Assembly (NCBI GenBank): GCA_049840515.1
Contig: JASGKW010000002.1
Location: forward strand, 62,001 to 126,000
DNA: 64,000 nt
Direction: 5' to 3'
Source of the DNA: Muricomes sp049840515
Lineage (GTDB): Bacteria > Bacillota > Clostridia > Lachnospirales > Lachnospiraceae
Shown here piece after piece: positions 8,112-17,368 of the stretch. Every line of letters starts with the position of its first letter. Position 1 is the stretch's first letter. A program made the translations under genes and the position numbers. The notes beneath the pieces were generated by a model that saw nothing but the letters and a program-made list of their open reading frames with translations, did not search any database and was not told the DNA's origin.

Positions 8112-9241
8112 TTAATAATTGCCCAAAATTTTCAAGTTTCTCGCTTCTTCCCGAAGTCCCCTGATTGCATTTTTTACCGCCGCATCTCCCAGATTCCCCT
8201 CAAAGTCTGCAAAGAACCGGTATTCCCACTCTTTCCCTCCACAGGATGAGATTCAATCTTGGTCAGGTTCAAATCATTATATATGAAATGAGATAACAGA
8301 TGATACAGCGAGCCGCTCTCATGAGGCACCTCAAAGCAAATGCTGATTTTTGAAGCGTCAGGCAAAAAGATTTTCTGGTTAGTTACCACAATAAATCTCG
8401 TGGAGTTGTTTGGCTCATCATTAATATTATCCACCAGAACAGACAGCCCAAATGATTCAGCCGCATATGCGCTGCATACAGCCGCCTGGGTCTTATCATT
8501 GTCCTCAAGCACTTTCTGTGCTGCAATGGCTGTATTTACCACACTGATTTGCTGCCAGGTGCTGTGTTCATCCAGAAAACGTGTTGTCTGCATCAATGCT
8601 TCTGCCTTGGAATATACTCTCTGGATATCCTCCAGTTTGGTTCCCGGCAGGCCTGACAGAGTGTGGGCAATTGGAATAATTGTTTCACCCACAATATAAT
8701 TTTCAAATTCCACAAGGAGGTCATACATTTCATTGACCGCCCCTGCAGAAGAATTTTCAATAGGAAGTACGGCATAATCCGCTGAACCTTCTTCAATTGC
8801 CTCCATGGCATCCCGAAATGTCCGTACATGAAAACTGTTACAGTCCTCCCCAAAATAATGGTGCATGGCTGCCTGTCCATAGGCACCCGCCACTCCCTGG
8901 AAAACAACTCTCGCATTCTGCTTATTCAGAGAGTCCACCTCAATAAACGGCAGTCTTCCCAGCGCTCCGGCCTCCACAAGAATCTGATACTGCAGCTTCC
9001 TGCTCATGGACATAAGCTGTTCGTACAATTCGGTGATTCCTTTTTTATTAAACTCCCCGGACACCATTGCAGAAACCTCTGTCAGCTTGTCCCGCTCTCT
9101 CTGACGGTCAAAAACTTTTCTGCCTTCCTTTACCTTCAGCTTCCCCACTTCCCGGCAAGCCTGCATTCTTTTTTCATATAATATCGCAATCTGCTCATCA
9201 ATCTCATCTAATCGTAACCTAAGTTCTTCCAATGTAGCCAT
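8112..9241 (-). CDS. pheA: Bifunctional chorismate mutase / prephenate dehydratase (P-protein, frameshifted near 3' end)
   Basis: Catalyses chorismate to prephenate and prephenate to phenylpyruvate for phenylalanine synthesis. Residues 1-90 are an AroQ mutase (LDEIDEQIAILYEKRM), about 105-290 the prephenate dehydratase (VFQGVAGAYG, STRFIVV), and the rest an ACT regulatory domain with ESHP. The frame is lost at about 8231-8235: one missing base converts the expected EWEYRFFADFEGNLGD to an out-of-frame tail stopping at 8174. Restoring one base extends the protein to a stop at 8112 (376 residues, normal length). The start ATG at 9241 has GAAGGAGAA 8 bases upstream; an in-frame ATG 42 bases further up has none. 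Confidence 0.9.
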
Positions 9242-9396
9242 TTTTATTTCTCCTTCGCACAAACTAAAATCATTATAATACATTTAAACAAATATTCCAA
9301 ATCTTTTATACAATTTAGTTATGCAAATTTTTGGTTGAAAATCTTTTTGTTTTGGTATATCATTAGTTGAAAAGAATTTGAACAGGGAGGTATAAA

Positions 9397-9933
9397 ATGA
9401 ACGTTATCGAGTGTATCAGAGGTCGTCGAAGTATCCGTAAATATAAACCGGATCCAGTTTCCCATTCTTTAATTGATTCTATTGTTTCTGCAGCATCTTA
9501 TTCTCCTTCTTGGAAAAACACCCAAATTACCCGTTATATTGCAATTGAAGATTCTTTTATTATTGGGAAAATTGCCAGCGATTTTGTCAGTCCTTCTAAT
9601 GCAAAAACCCTCAGTCAGGCACCTATGCTGATTGCTGTTTCTGTGGTAAAAGGGCTTTCTGGTCTTGACGGTGACGGTAACTACGCTACGAAGAAGAAAG
9701 ATGGGTGGGACATGTTTGACGCAGGAGTGGCATGCCAGTCTTTCTGCCTTGCAGCAAAAGACCACGGGCTCGGCACTGTTATTATGGGGATTTTCGATGA
9801 AGATAAGGTTTCAGAACTTCTGGGCCTTCCTGAAAATCAGGAACTGGCGGCTTTGATTGCTGTAGGATATCCTGATATAGACCCTGAAGCACCAGAACGT
9901 AAACCTGTAGAAGAATTGCTTCAATATAAGTAA
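9397..9933 (+). CDS. Nitroreductase-family FMN oxidoreductase
   Basis: 178 residues with the family start (RGRRSIRKYKPDPVS), the FMN-contacting SYSPSWKNTQ segment, and the C-terminal GLGTVIMGIFDEDKVSELLGLPENQEL block ending in VGYPD. These small flavoproteins reduce nitro groups, quinones or flavins with NAD(P)H; the substrate cannot be told. GGGAGG lies 7 bases before the ATG. It is 35 bases upstream of pyrB in the same direction and may be cotranscribed. AT-rich DNA before it includes TTGAAA and TATATC candidates, too weak to annotate. Confidence 0.88.
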   Translation: MNVIECIRGRRSIRKYKPDPVSHSLIDSIVSAASYSPSWKNTQITRYIAIEDSFIIGKIASDFVSPSNAKTLSQAPMLIAVSVVKGLSGLDGDGNYATKKKDGWDMFDAGVACQSFCLAAKDHGLGTVIMGIFDEDKVSELLGLPENQELAALIAVGYPDIDPEAPERKPVEELLQYK

Positions 9934-9968
9934 CAAGAAGATGTTTTATGACTGTAAGGAGGTTTTTT

Positions 9969-10889
9969 ATGAGACATTTAATGAGTCCTCTGGATTTTTC
10001 CGTTGAGGAATTGGATAAACTTTTAAATCTGGCACAGGATATAGAGAACAATCCTGGGAAATATGCCCACGCCTGTGACGGCAAGAAACTTGCCACATTA
10101 TTTTATGAGCCAAGTACCCGCACAAGACTGAGCCACGAGGCTGCCATGTTAAATTTAGGCGGCAGTATTATGGGATTTTCTTCCGCTGACTCCAGCTCCG
10201 CTGCAAAGGGAGAGAGTGTATCTGATACAATCAGAACAATTTCCTGCTATGCGGATATCTGTGCTATGCGCCATCCAAAAGAAGGTGCCCCTATGGTTGC
10301 CTGCCATCACGCTTCTATCCCTGTCATCAATGCCGGGGATGGCGGACATCAGCACCCCACTCAGACTTTGACAGACCTGCTTACAATTTTAAATGTAAAA
10401 GGCCGGCTGGACAATATGACCATTGGTCTGTGCGGAGACTTAAAATTTGGGCGCACAGTTCATTCCCTGATTCACGCTCTGGTCCGCTATGAAGGAATCC
10501 GTTTTGTATTGATTTCACCGGAAGAACTGAGACTTCCCGACTATATCCGCCACGATGTGTTAAATAAGAATAATATCCCTTATGAGGAGGTAGTTCGTCT
10601 GGAAGACGCAATGCCAACTCTGGATATTCTATATATGACCCGCGTACAAAAAGAGCGCTTCTTCAATGAAGAAGACTATGTGCGCATGAAAGATTTCTAC
10701 ATCCTTGACAAGAAAAAAATGAAGCTGGCACCAGAAGATATGTATGTACTCCATCCCCTCCCAAGAGTAAATGAAATCTCTGTGGAAGTGGATGATGACC
10801 CAAGAGCTGCATATTTCAAACAGGTGCAGTGCGGAGTATATGTCAGAATGGCACTTATTCTCACTTTATTGGATATACATGTGGATTAG
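9969..10889 (+). CDS. pyrB: Aspartate carbamoyltransferase catalytic chain
   Basis: First committed step of pyrimidine synthesis: carbamoyl phosphate plus aspartate to carbamoyl-aspartate. The carbamoyl-phosphate loop STRTR, the DSSSAAKGES loop, and the HPTQTLTDL and HPLPR motifs are all present. An in-frame ATG lies 21 bases upstream, but AAGGAGG sits 6 bases before the ATG at 9969, giving MRHLMSPLDF and a normal 306 residues. pyrI follows 23 bases later. No PyrR-type attenuator is seen before it. Confidence 0.96.
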   Translation: MRHLMSPLDFSVEELDKLLNLAQDIENNPGKYAHACDGKKLATLFYEPSTRTRLSHEAAMLNLGGSIMGFSSADSSSAAKGESVSDTIRTISCYADICAMRHPKEGAPMVACHHASIPVINAGDGGHQHPTQTLTDLLTILNVKGRLDNMTIGLCGDLKFGRTVHSLIHALVRYEGIRFVLISPEELRLPDYIRHDVLNKNNIPYEEVVRLEDAMPTLDILYMTRVQKERFFNEEDYVRMKDFYILDKKKMKLAPEDMYVLHPLPRVNEISVEVDDDPRAAYFKQVQCGVYVRMALILTLLDIHVD

Positions 10890-10912
10890 GTTGAAAAGAA
10901 AGAAGGGTAATT

Positions 10913-11356
10913 ATGGTAAATAGTAAATTAAATGTAGGCCGCATCTCAGAGGGATTCGTGTTAGATCACATTGATGCCGGAAAAAGTATGGAAATTTATA
11001 AATATTTGCACCTTGATAAACTGGATTGCTGTGTTGCCATTATAAAAAATGCAAAAAGCAATCAGATGGGTATAAAAGATATTATAAAAATCGAGTGCCC
11101 TATAGATGTAGTGGATTTAGATATTCTCGGCTTTATCGACCACAACATTACAGTCAATATTATTCAGAATGATGAGATTGTAGAAAAGAAACGGCTGACT
11201 CTTCCAAAGAAAATTAAAAATGTCATCCGCTGCAAAAATCCCAGATGTATCACTTCTATTGAACAGGGACTGGAGCATGTATTCATACTTACTGATGAGG
11301 AGCATGAGACATACCGCTGCAGATACTGCGAAGAAAAATACAGAGGAAAGCAGTAA
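10913..11356 (+). CDS. pyrI: Aspartate carbamoyltransferase regulatory chain
   Basis: 147 residues. The N-terminal allosteric nucleotide-binding domain is followed by the zinc domain, whose four Cys ligands read CKNPRC and CRYC. PyrI joins PyrB trimers into the allosteric dodecamer and brings CTP/UTP inhibition. Its presence next to pyrB predicts a regulated enterobacterial-style ATCase rather than the unregulated Bacillus-type trimer. Confidence 0.96.
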   Translation: MVNSKLNVGRISEGFVLDHIDAGKSMEIYKYLHLDKLDCCVAIIKNAKSNQMGIKDIIKIECPIDVVDLDILGFIDHNITVNIIQNDEIVEKKRLTLPKKIKNVIRCKNPRCITSIEQGLEHVFILTDEEHETYRCRYCEEKYRGKQ

Positions 11357-11390
11357 AGCAAACCGAGAACATAAATCAATAACATATCAA

Positions 11391-11441
11391 AAGGGATGTT
11401 CCAAAAGTTATAAATGACTTTTGGAACATCCCTTTTCTTTT
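11391..11441. terminator. Strong bidirectional terminator between pyrI and aroF
   Basis: Perfect 18-base-pair stem (AAGGGATGTTCCAAAAGT at 11391-11408 and its complement at 11417-11434) with an 8-base loop, followed by TTCTTTT. It lies between convergent pyrI and DAHP synthase and can serve both. Confidence 0.9.
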
Positions 11442-12472
11442 AACAGTTTTCTGCAATTTTATAGAGAAGCTGCTCTGTATCTTCCCATCCCAGACAAGGG
11501 TCCGTGATTGATTTTCCGTATACCATATTGTTTCCAATACTCTGACAGCCTTCTGTGAGGTAACTTTCTATCATCACGCCTTTAATCAGCTTTTTCAACT
11601 CTGGGTTGTAATTACGGCTGTGCAGCACTTCACTGACAATTCTCTTCTGCTCTCTGTGCTGCTTATTTGAATTGGAGTGGTTGGCATCAATCAATGCCGC
11701 CGGATTCTTCAATTCTCTCTGGTTATACATGTCCAAAAGCCTCACAAGGTCCTCATAGTGATAGTTTGGTATGCATGTGCCATATTTATCAACCCCGCCC
11801 CTCAAAATAGTGTGGGCAAGTTCATTTCCGTCAGTTGTCACACCCTGTCCCCGGTAAATAAAAGTGTGGGCGCTCTGTGCTGCCACCACTGAATTCAGCA
11901 TGACAGAAAAATCTCCGCTGGTAGGATTCTTCATACCTACCGGGATATCCATACCGCTTGCGGTCAGACGATGCTGCTGATTTTCAACCGAACGTGCACC
12001 GATAGCCTCATAGGACAATAAATCATCCAGGTAACTTCTGTTTTCCGGATATAACATCTCATCTGCCGCCGTCATGCCGCTTTCCTCAATGGCACGAATG
12101 TGCATTTTTCGGATGGCAATGATACCAGCCAAAAGGTCCGGATCCTGGTCCGGGTCCGGCTGATGAAGCATGCCTTTATACCCCTCGCCTGTTGTCCTTG
12201 GTTTATTTGTGTAAATCCTTGGAACAAGCAGCAGCTTGTCTGAAACCTTGTCATTTATCCCAGCCAGCCTGCTCACATATTCGCAGACAGCATCCTCATT
12301 GTCTGCTGAGCAAGGTCCAATCAGAACAAGGAACTTGTCTGATTTTCCAGTGAATATGTCCCGGATTTCTTCATCTCTTTTTGCCTTTATTTTCTGAATC
12401 TTGTCAGACAGCGGATATTCCGCTTTTAAATCTGCCGGTCTCGGCAAGCTCTGTATTTACTCGCATTCCCAT
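11440..12472 (-). CDS. aroF: 3-deoxy-7-phosphoheptulonate (DAHP) synthase, class I (frameshifted near 5' end)
   Basis: Condenses phosphoenolpyruvate and erythrose 4-phosphate, the entry to the shikimate pathway. AroF/G/H motifs are clear: VLIGPCSADN, GYKGMLHQPDPD, AADEMLYPENRSYLDDL, GMKNPTSGDF, IDANHSNSNKQ. The natural N-terminus MGMRVNTEL starts at ATG 12472 and is thrown out of frame by one extra base in AA 12446-12447; removing it gives TELPRPADLKAEYP and 343 residues, the normal length. Without it the frame can only start at a TTG at 12447. AAGGCAGGA precedes the ATG. Paralogue subtype (aroF, G or H) cannot be set. RNase P RNA lies upstream. Confidence 0.92.
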
Positions 12473-12574
12473 ATAATTTCCTGCCTTCTTATTTGTGCAA
12501 TCTGCTCTCCTGATTGGATACTTCCAGTCTGACAGCACAATTGTTGTTTTCTGGTAACTTGTATTTTTTCTATG

Positions 12575-12928
12575 GTTAAGCAAGACGATAAGCCGGGTTA
12601 TGTCGTTGGACAATCATCTATCTAGGCCTGATGTCGCCATCAGGCTCAAGCGACCTACCTAAAGCGTGACGGGCAGCCACATTGCTTTTATCTGGTCTTG
12701 CTTCGGATGGGGTTTACATGTGCCCTCTCTGTTACCAGGGAGGCGGTAGTCTCTTACACTGCCTTTCCACCCTTACCTGGGACATAATCCCAGGCGGTTT
12801 ATTTCTGTTGCACTGGCCTTGGAGTCACCTCCACCGGACGTTATCCGGCATCCTGCCCTGTGAAGCCCGGACTTTCCTCGTCTGCTGCCTTTCGGCACCT
12901 GCAGCCGCGATTGTCTGTCTTACTTAAC
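12575..12928 (-). ncRNA. rnpB: RNase P RNA
   Basis: On the minus strand the conserved core blocks GAGGAAAGTCCGGGCTTC, ATAAACCGCC and GGTAAGGGTGGAAAGG occur in order, and the 3' part has the conserved ACCCGGCTTATCGTC. The ends were set by the closing P1 helix: GTTAAGTAAGAC (12917-12928) pairs with GTCTTGCTTAAC (12575-12586), 12 pairs including one G-U. About 354 nt. This is the catalytic RNA that matures tRNA 5' ends. Confidence 0.95.
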
Positions 12929-12938
12929 ACAGTTATGT

Positions 12939-12967
12939 ATTATACTATGTATTTTTCTTTCTGTCCA
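12939..12967 (-). promoter_or_regulatory. rnpB promoter
   Basis: Minus strand TGGACA (12962-12967), 17-base spacer, TATAAT (12939-12944), about 10 bases before the P1 helix. It lies next to and slightly inside the stop end of the TraX-like gene. Confidence 0.85.
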
Positions 12968-12970
12968 GCA

Positions 12971-13696
12971 CTACATACACAGCCGGATTAGTCCCAGCAG
13001 TATAATATGTGCGGGATAGAAAATATAAAAAAACCATTTTGAAAACTTTCTTCCTCTCTGCCCCCTCTGCCCATTGTAAAAATAAATTATAACAATACCT
13101 GACGCCGCGATTCCCAGAACTGAGAATCCCGCATGTAACAGAGCCTTCCCCATGCTATATAAAGACAGGTATGACAGATAATTAAAAAGTCCGAATAATA
13201 CCGCTGCAATTCCATAGGCAGCAACCATTTTTTTCTTATTGTCTTTCCATTGTACAAACATCAAAGTGAAGATTGGCGCCATCACCGCCCAGTCTGAAAA
13301 AATAGAAAACAATAAAATCAAGATAATTAAAACATTTCTCCAGGCGCCCCACTCTTCCTCGTCCCTGATAATAAGAATAAAAAAGCACAGCAATAAGGTG
13401 AACAGCATATTTAACTGCTCTATCCCCAGCACAAGACTGTACGGAATCTGCGAAATCAAGGCAAATATAAGCAGCCTCTGCCCATATTTCTTTCTGGAAT
13501 GGGTATATTCAAAGCCCTCCACCAGAAAATAACACATGGTAATAGCGGTAAAATATCCAATGTCCAGAAAGACTTCATATAGAATTGTTCCGGGTGCCAA
13601 AAATACATGGGCGAAATGATTTAAAAACATTGTGAGCGCCGCAAAATATTTGATTACATCCTGATTCAGTCCCTTTGTTTTTCCTCTCGTCTCCAT
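12971..13696 (-). CDS. TraX-family membrane protein
   Basis: 241 residues, with six to eight hydrophobic segments. The N-terminal signature is KYFAALTMFLNHFAH, followed by YFLVEGFEYTHSRKKY. TraX proteins were named after an F-plasmid pilin N-acetylase but chromosomal Firmicutes members resemble acyltransferase-3-like membrane enzymes; the substrate here is unknown. The start is 3 bases after the stop of rnhA, suggesting cotranscription. Confidence 0.82.
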   Translation of the reverse strand: METRGKTKGLNQDVIKYFAALTMFLNHFAHVFLAPGTILYEVFLDIGYFTAITMCYFLVEGFEYTHSRKKYGQRLLIFALISQIPYSLVLGIEQLNMLFTLLLCFFILIIRDEEEWGAWRNVLIILILLFSIFSDWAVMAPIFTLMFVQWKDNKKKMVAAYGIAAVLFGLFNYLSYLSLYSMGKALLHAGFSVLGIAASGIVIIYFYNGQRGQRGRKFSKWFFYIFYPAHIILLGLIRLCM

Positions 13697-13699
13697 AAA

Positions 13700-14179
13700 C
13701 TACTGCACCAGCCCTTCATCTATAATCAGACCCTCTCCGTCTGCTGCCGTGGTCGCCAGCTCATCACACCTCTCATTCTGAGGGTGGCCGTCATGCCCCT
13801 TCACCCAGTGAAATGTGACACTGTGCTGTTCCTTTGCAGACAAAAGCCGTTTCCACAAATCTACGTTCTTAACAGGCTCATTCTTTCCCCGTTTCCAGCC
13901 TTTTTTCAGCCATCCGTCAATCCAGTGCTGATTAAATGCATCCACCACATATTTTGAATCTGAATAAACATCCACCGTGCAGGGGCGGTTCAAAGCCTCC
14001 AGCCCTGCAATCACGGCCATCAGCTCCATCCTGTTATTTGTAGTCTTCACATATCCCTGTGACAGCTCTTTTGTATGCAGCATCCCTTTTGCGTCCACAT
14101 ATTCCAGCACTGTCCCATAACCACCGGGGCCGTCAGGGTTTCCTCTGGCAGCTCCATCTGTATATAACTTTATATGCAT
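13700..14179 (-). CDS. rnhA: Ribonuclease HI
   Basis: Degrades RNA in RNA-DNA hybrids. The catalytic set is present: Asp in LYTDGAARGNPG-type TDGAARGNPDG, Glu in NRMELMAV, Asp in VYSDSKYV, and the last Asp in ERCDELA; the handle region WKRGKNEPVKNVDLW and HWVKGHDG are also typical. An ATG lies 15 bases further upstream, but its start codon overlaps the GGAG that serves the ATG at 14179 (MHIKLYTDG), so the shorter 159-residue form was chosen. Confidence 0.94.
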   Translation of the reverse strand: MHIKLYTDGAARGNPDGPGGYGTVLEYVDAKGMLHTKELSQGYVKTTNNRMELMAVIAGLEALNRPCTVDVYSDSKYVVDAFNQHWIDGWLKKGWKRGKNEPVKNVDLWKRLLSAKEQHSVTFHWVKGHDGHPQNERCDELATTAADGEGLIIDEGLVQ

Positions 14180-14218
14180 GTTTTGTATCTCCATCTATTT
14201 ATTTCATAATTTCTTTTC

Positions 14219-14908
14219 CTATTTTGACAGTTCAAATACTTGTCCCTCTTCCGTGATACGCTGAATTTTATCTATATATTCTTTTGTGCAGTCTTCCATT
14301 TCCAGCCTGTCAAAAATTCCGTAATTTTCCCAGAAATGCATAGGGAATACAAACTGAGTATCCGTGCGTTTCATAAAACAATCCAGCCCCCAGCAGTACT
14401 GTTCACCCAGGCGTGGGTCGACCGGAACAAACGCAACGTCAATTTTTGTACTATTGAGTTTATTAATCTCATGCTGATAATTGCGCCTCATCATTGTATT
14501 ATAAGCCTGGCTCTCCTCCGCCCAGTGCCACCAGTTCAAATCACCGGCGTGATAAATTGTATCATCCTCGTACTTCACCAGAAATGCCACACCTTCATCC
14601 GTAGAGCGGAATGTTCTGATTTTACAGCCATTCACCTCTATTTCCTCATTTGGACCAACAAAAGTAACATCTTCCCCAGCCTCAGCCTCAATATCATTAG
14701 AAAGGATAAAACAAATTCCAGGGATACGCTCTCTCAATTCAAAAATATCTCTCTTGTAGTGGTCATAGTGGGCATGACTGATAAAAACAAAAAATTTCTT
14801 ATTCTTTTTCAGCTCAGGAAGTTCTCCCTTATAAAAATCAAACAAAAAATAGACAGTTTCCAACTCCGCAAGAAATCCACTGTGACTCAAATAGGTAATA
14901 CGCATCAT
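14219..14908 (-). CDS. MBL-fold metallohydrolase
   Basis: A 229-residue metallo-beta-lactamase-fold hydrolase. The metal motif reads SHAHYDHY, with further ligands in YHAGDLNWWH and PMHFWEN. It starts ITYLSHSGF, as in the UlaG/YtnP-like stand-alone hydrolases; substrate unknown. The open frame extends upstream, but AAGGAG lies 6 bases before the ATG pair at 14905-14908, and the upstream part is the palindromic repeat element at 14927-14970, so the start was placed at 14908. Confidence 0.85.
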   Translation of the reverse strand: MMRITYLSHSGFLAELETVYFLFDFYKGELPELKKNKKFFVFISHAHYDHYKRDIFELRERIPGICFILSNDIEAEAGEDVTFVGPNEEIEVNGCKIRTFRSTDEGVAFLVKYEDDTIYHAGDLNWWHWAEESQAYNTMMRRNYQHEINKLNSTKIDVAFVPVDPRLGEQYCWGLDCFMKRTDTQFVFPMHFWENYGIFDRLEMEDCTKEYIDKIQRITEEGQVFELSK

Positions 14909-14926
14909 CTTATACTCCTTTCTTTT

Positions 14927-14970
14927 CAAAGGGGACTGTCCCTTTTGCTCTCCATTTTCAGAATATTCTG
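14927..14970 (-). repeat. Bipartite palindromic repeat, copy A
   Basis: Plus-strand reading: AAAGGGGACTGTCCCTTTT, then CTCTCCATTTTCAG and AATATTCTG. The first arm pairs with its complement, and the CAGAATATTCTG part is itself a palindrome. It lies between the deaminase and hydrolase genes, directly upstream of the hydrolase ribosome site. Four relatives occur at 39373, 57481, 57536 and 61479. Confidence 0.8.
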
Positions 14971-14984
14971 TATATAATCTGAAA

Positions 14985-16262
14985 TTATCCCAAGATACGT
15001 CTTGCTGATTCATTTGCCTTGGCAAATATCTCTTCCTTGGAAGAACCCAGATAATATTCTCCGTCCTGGTAGAGGATTTTTCCTCCAACCATGGTCATTT
15101 TTACATTCTGCTTGCTGCCGCTGTAAACCAGATTCTTTTCTATATTCTGGATGGGCTGCATGTCTGGCTGCTGCAAATCTATCATTATAATATCTGCTTT
15201 TTTACCTTTGGCTATTGTGTCACACTCTGGAAGTCCCATGGCATGTGCGCCTGTTACTGCAGCCATTTTCAGCACTTCCATTGCCGGCACGGCTTCAGGA
15301 TCATCACAGATTACCTTTTGTAATCCAGTTACCAGAAACATCTCCCTGAACATATCCAGACAGTTATTGCTTGCCGGACCGTCTGTCCCGATAGCCACCG
15401 GAATTCCCATATCCAGATACCGTTTTATGGGCGCTATACCGCTCGCCAGCTTCAGGTTTGATGCAGGGTTTGTGATGATATACAATCCTCTGTCTTTCAC
15501 AATCTGAAAATCTGCTTCATCCAAATGCACTCCGTGGAACAATCCGCCTCCATGCGCATATAAGCCAAGGGAATCCATGTAAGCGATGGGAGTCATGCCC
15601 GTCCTGCTGCGGCAGTCCTCCACCTCTTTTCTTGTCTCTGAACAATGTGCATAGACTGGTATCTTGTATTTTTCTGAAAGTGCCGCCAGCCCATCCATCA
15701 AGTCTTTACTTGTTGTGTATTCTGCGTGAAATCCAAGCTGATAAGACACCAGCTTGTCCGGGTCCTGACTGTAACGTTTATAATCCGCTTCCACCTCCTC
15801 CAATGTGCCGCCAAAATTATTGATACTCTCACAGATTACCATACGAAATCCTGTTTCTATGGCAACACGCTCTATGATTGGTTTCTGGAAATACATATCA
15901 AAAGCTGCTGTAACACCACTGGTCATATATTCCATGATTGCCAGTTTGTTCAGCCAGTAAAGGTCATCGCCTGTCAGCTTCGCCTCCGCCGGAAATACTC
16001 TTGTATGCAGCCACTCATCCAATTTCATATCGTCCGCATGGGAGCGCAGAAATGTCATGGCGGAGTGGGTGTGGGCATTTTTAAAGCCCGGCATCAAAAG
16101 ATTCCCCCCACCATCAATCTCCTTGTCCCAGGTTTCCTCTGCACCAGAGACAGCAGGTCCCACATAAGCGATGGTGTCACCCTTTATCCACACCTCGCCC
16201 TGAAAAATGTCTTTTTCAGCCTCCATTGTCAGGATTCTCACATTATAAATCCGAATATTCAT
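14985..16262 (-). CDS. mtaD: 5-methylthioadenosine / S-adenosylhomocysteine deaminase-like amidohydrolase
   Basis: 425 residues of the TatD/ATZ-TRZ-like amidohydrolase family. The HxH metal motif is NAHTHSAM, with the later His in YAHCSE, the catalytic Glu-His region GVHLDEADF, and IGTDGPASNN with the metal Asp. This pattern matches MTA/SAH deaminases, which convert SAH to inosyl-homocysteine. AAGGAGG precedes the ATG. The purine nucleoside phosphorylase gene lies directly upstream on the same strand, supporting a purine and methylthioadenosine salvage job. Other amidohydrolase substrates are possible. Confidence 0.85.
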   Translation of the reverse strand: MNIRIYNVRILTMEAEKDIFQGEVWIKGDTIAYVGPAVSGAEETWDKEIDGGGNLLMPGFKNAHTHSAMTFLRSHADDMKLDEWLHTRVFPAEAKLTGDDLYWLNKLAIMEYMTSGVTAAFDMYFQKPIIERVAIETGFRMVICESINNFGGTLEEVEADYKRYSQDPDKLVSYQLGFHAEYTTSKDLMDGLAALSEKYKIPVYAHCSETRKEVEDCRSRTGMTPIAYMDSLGLYAHGGGLFHGVHLDEADFQIVKDRGLYIITNPASNLKLASGIAPIKRYLDMGIPVAIGTDGPASNNCLDMFREMFLVTGLQKVICDDPEAVPAMEVLKMAAVTGAHAMGLPECDTIAKGKKADIIMIDLQQPDMQPIQNIEKNLVYSGSKQNVKMTMVGGKILYQDGEYYLGSSKEEIFAKANESARRILG

Positions 16263-16319
16263 ATCCGTTTTTCCTCCTTGTTTTCCTCTTCCAGATTCTC
16301 CTAAGTCCTAAGATTCTTT

Positions 16320-17141
16320 CTACATCTTTTCAATAATCCGGGTTACCAGACGCTCAAACTCCTCCGACCTTCTGTCCGCGACAGCCTGAACATCCAGATG
16401 GCTTAACTCTTCCCCCGTAATACCGCAGGCCATATTGGAAACACATGAAATTCCACACACCCGCACTTCCGCATGGCGGGCCGCGATAGCTTCGCAGGCA
16501 GTGCTCATTCCCACTGCATCTGCTCCCAGAGCGGAAAACATTCTGACTTCCGCTGGACTTTCAAAATTAGGTCCGGTTGTCTGCACATAAACCCCTTCCT
16601 GAATCTTAATCTTCTCTTTTTTTGCCACACTGCGGATTAAAGCCATCCACTCCTCATCGTAAATATGTGTCATATCTGGAAAACGTGTCCCCAGCTCTGC
16701 CACATTTTCTCCTATCAAAGGTGAGGGCACAAAATTGGATATTTGATCTGTAATCAGCATGAAATCGCCCTCATGGAATTTTTTATTGATACCGCCTGAG
16801 GCATTGGTGAGAAACAAACTTTCAATCCCCATCATCTTCATAAGTCTTACAGGAAGCACCACATCTTCGATAGAATATCCCTCATAATAGTGGACACGCC
16901 CTTTCATTACAACCGCGGGCACATTTCCGATATAGCCCAGGAGAAACCTTCCATCGTGACCCTCCACCGTGGAAACCGGAAATCCGGGAATATCTCCATA
17001 TGGAATTTCACATTCCACTTTCATATTCCGCGCATAATTTCCCAGACCTGAACCAAGAATTAAACCCACACGCGGCTTAAACTCTGTTATAGACTGATAA
17101 TATTCATAGCATTTCACTAATTTTTCATATTGTTTGCTCAT
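16320..17141 (-). CDS. punA: Purine nucleoside phosphorylase (trimeric type)
   Basis: Splits inosine and guanosine by phosphorolysis to base and ribose 1-phosphate. The phosphate loop LGSGLG, RVHYYEGY, LTNASGGINKKF and the base-binding GMSTACEAIAARH segment are all present. An upstream in-frame start 45 bases earlier has no ribosome site; CAAGGAG lies 8 bases before the ATG at 17141 (MSKQYEKL), giving 273 residues. Its promoter belongs to an element shared with der (17177-17209). Confidence 0.94.
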   Translation of the reverse strand: MSKQYEKLVKCYEYYQSITEFKPRVGLILGSGLGNYARNMKVECEIPYGDIPGFPVSTVEGHDGRFLLGYIGNVPAVVMKGRVHYYEGYSIEDVVLPVRLMKMMGIESLFLTNASGGINKKFHEGDFMLITDQISNFVPSPLIGENVAELGTRFPDMTHIYDEEWMALIRSVAKKEKIKIQEGVYVQTTGPNFESPAEVRMFSALGADAVGMSTACEAIAARHAEVRVCGISCVSNMACGITGEELSHLDVQAVADRRSEEFERLVTRIIEKM

Positions 17142-17176
17142 CTTATTTCTCCTTGCATTAAACTCGTTTGTGAAAT

Positions 17177-17209
17177 ATTGTACCATACCTGATGAAACAT
17201 TAGTAGTCC
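17177..17209 (-). promoter_or_regulatory. punA promoter with conserved spacer, shared with der
   Basis: Minus strand TACTAA (17200-17205), a 17-base spacer TGTTTCATCAGGTATGG, then TACAAT (17177-17182). The der promoter at 23554-23586 has the same layout with only one spacer mismatch. The plus-strand core AACATTAGTAGT appears a third time at 18215-18226. Confidence 0.55.
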
Positions 17210-17368
17210 CATAACATTTAATAAAAGTTTTTTCTCACTATTATCGGAACTATACTACACGGCACGATAAGATGGACAGTCTGCAAACTGATATGTTAAA
17301 ATTATACAACAACTGGAATATGAGTAATTTGTATGATATCTGAAAGTGATAAAAATGAGGTGAAGTAT

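Noticed and set aside
8174..8240. Evolved loss of PheA feedback control
   Set aside because: The code beyond the break is intact to a normal stop, which a long-standing deletion would not preserve.
14240..14977. Open frame of 245 codons on the plus strand
   Set aside because: Opposite the MBL hydrolase gene, whose metal motifs are on the minus strand; no ribosome site or family similarity.
15726..16304. Open frame of 192 codons on the plus strand
   Set aside because: Antisense to the amidohydrolase, without a family match or ribosome site.
17142..17368. Purine riboswitch before punA
   Set aside because: No purine-aptamer core; the conserved sequence there is a promoter shared with der.
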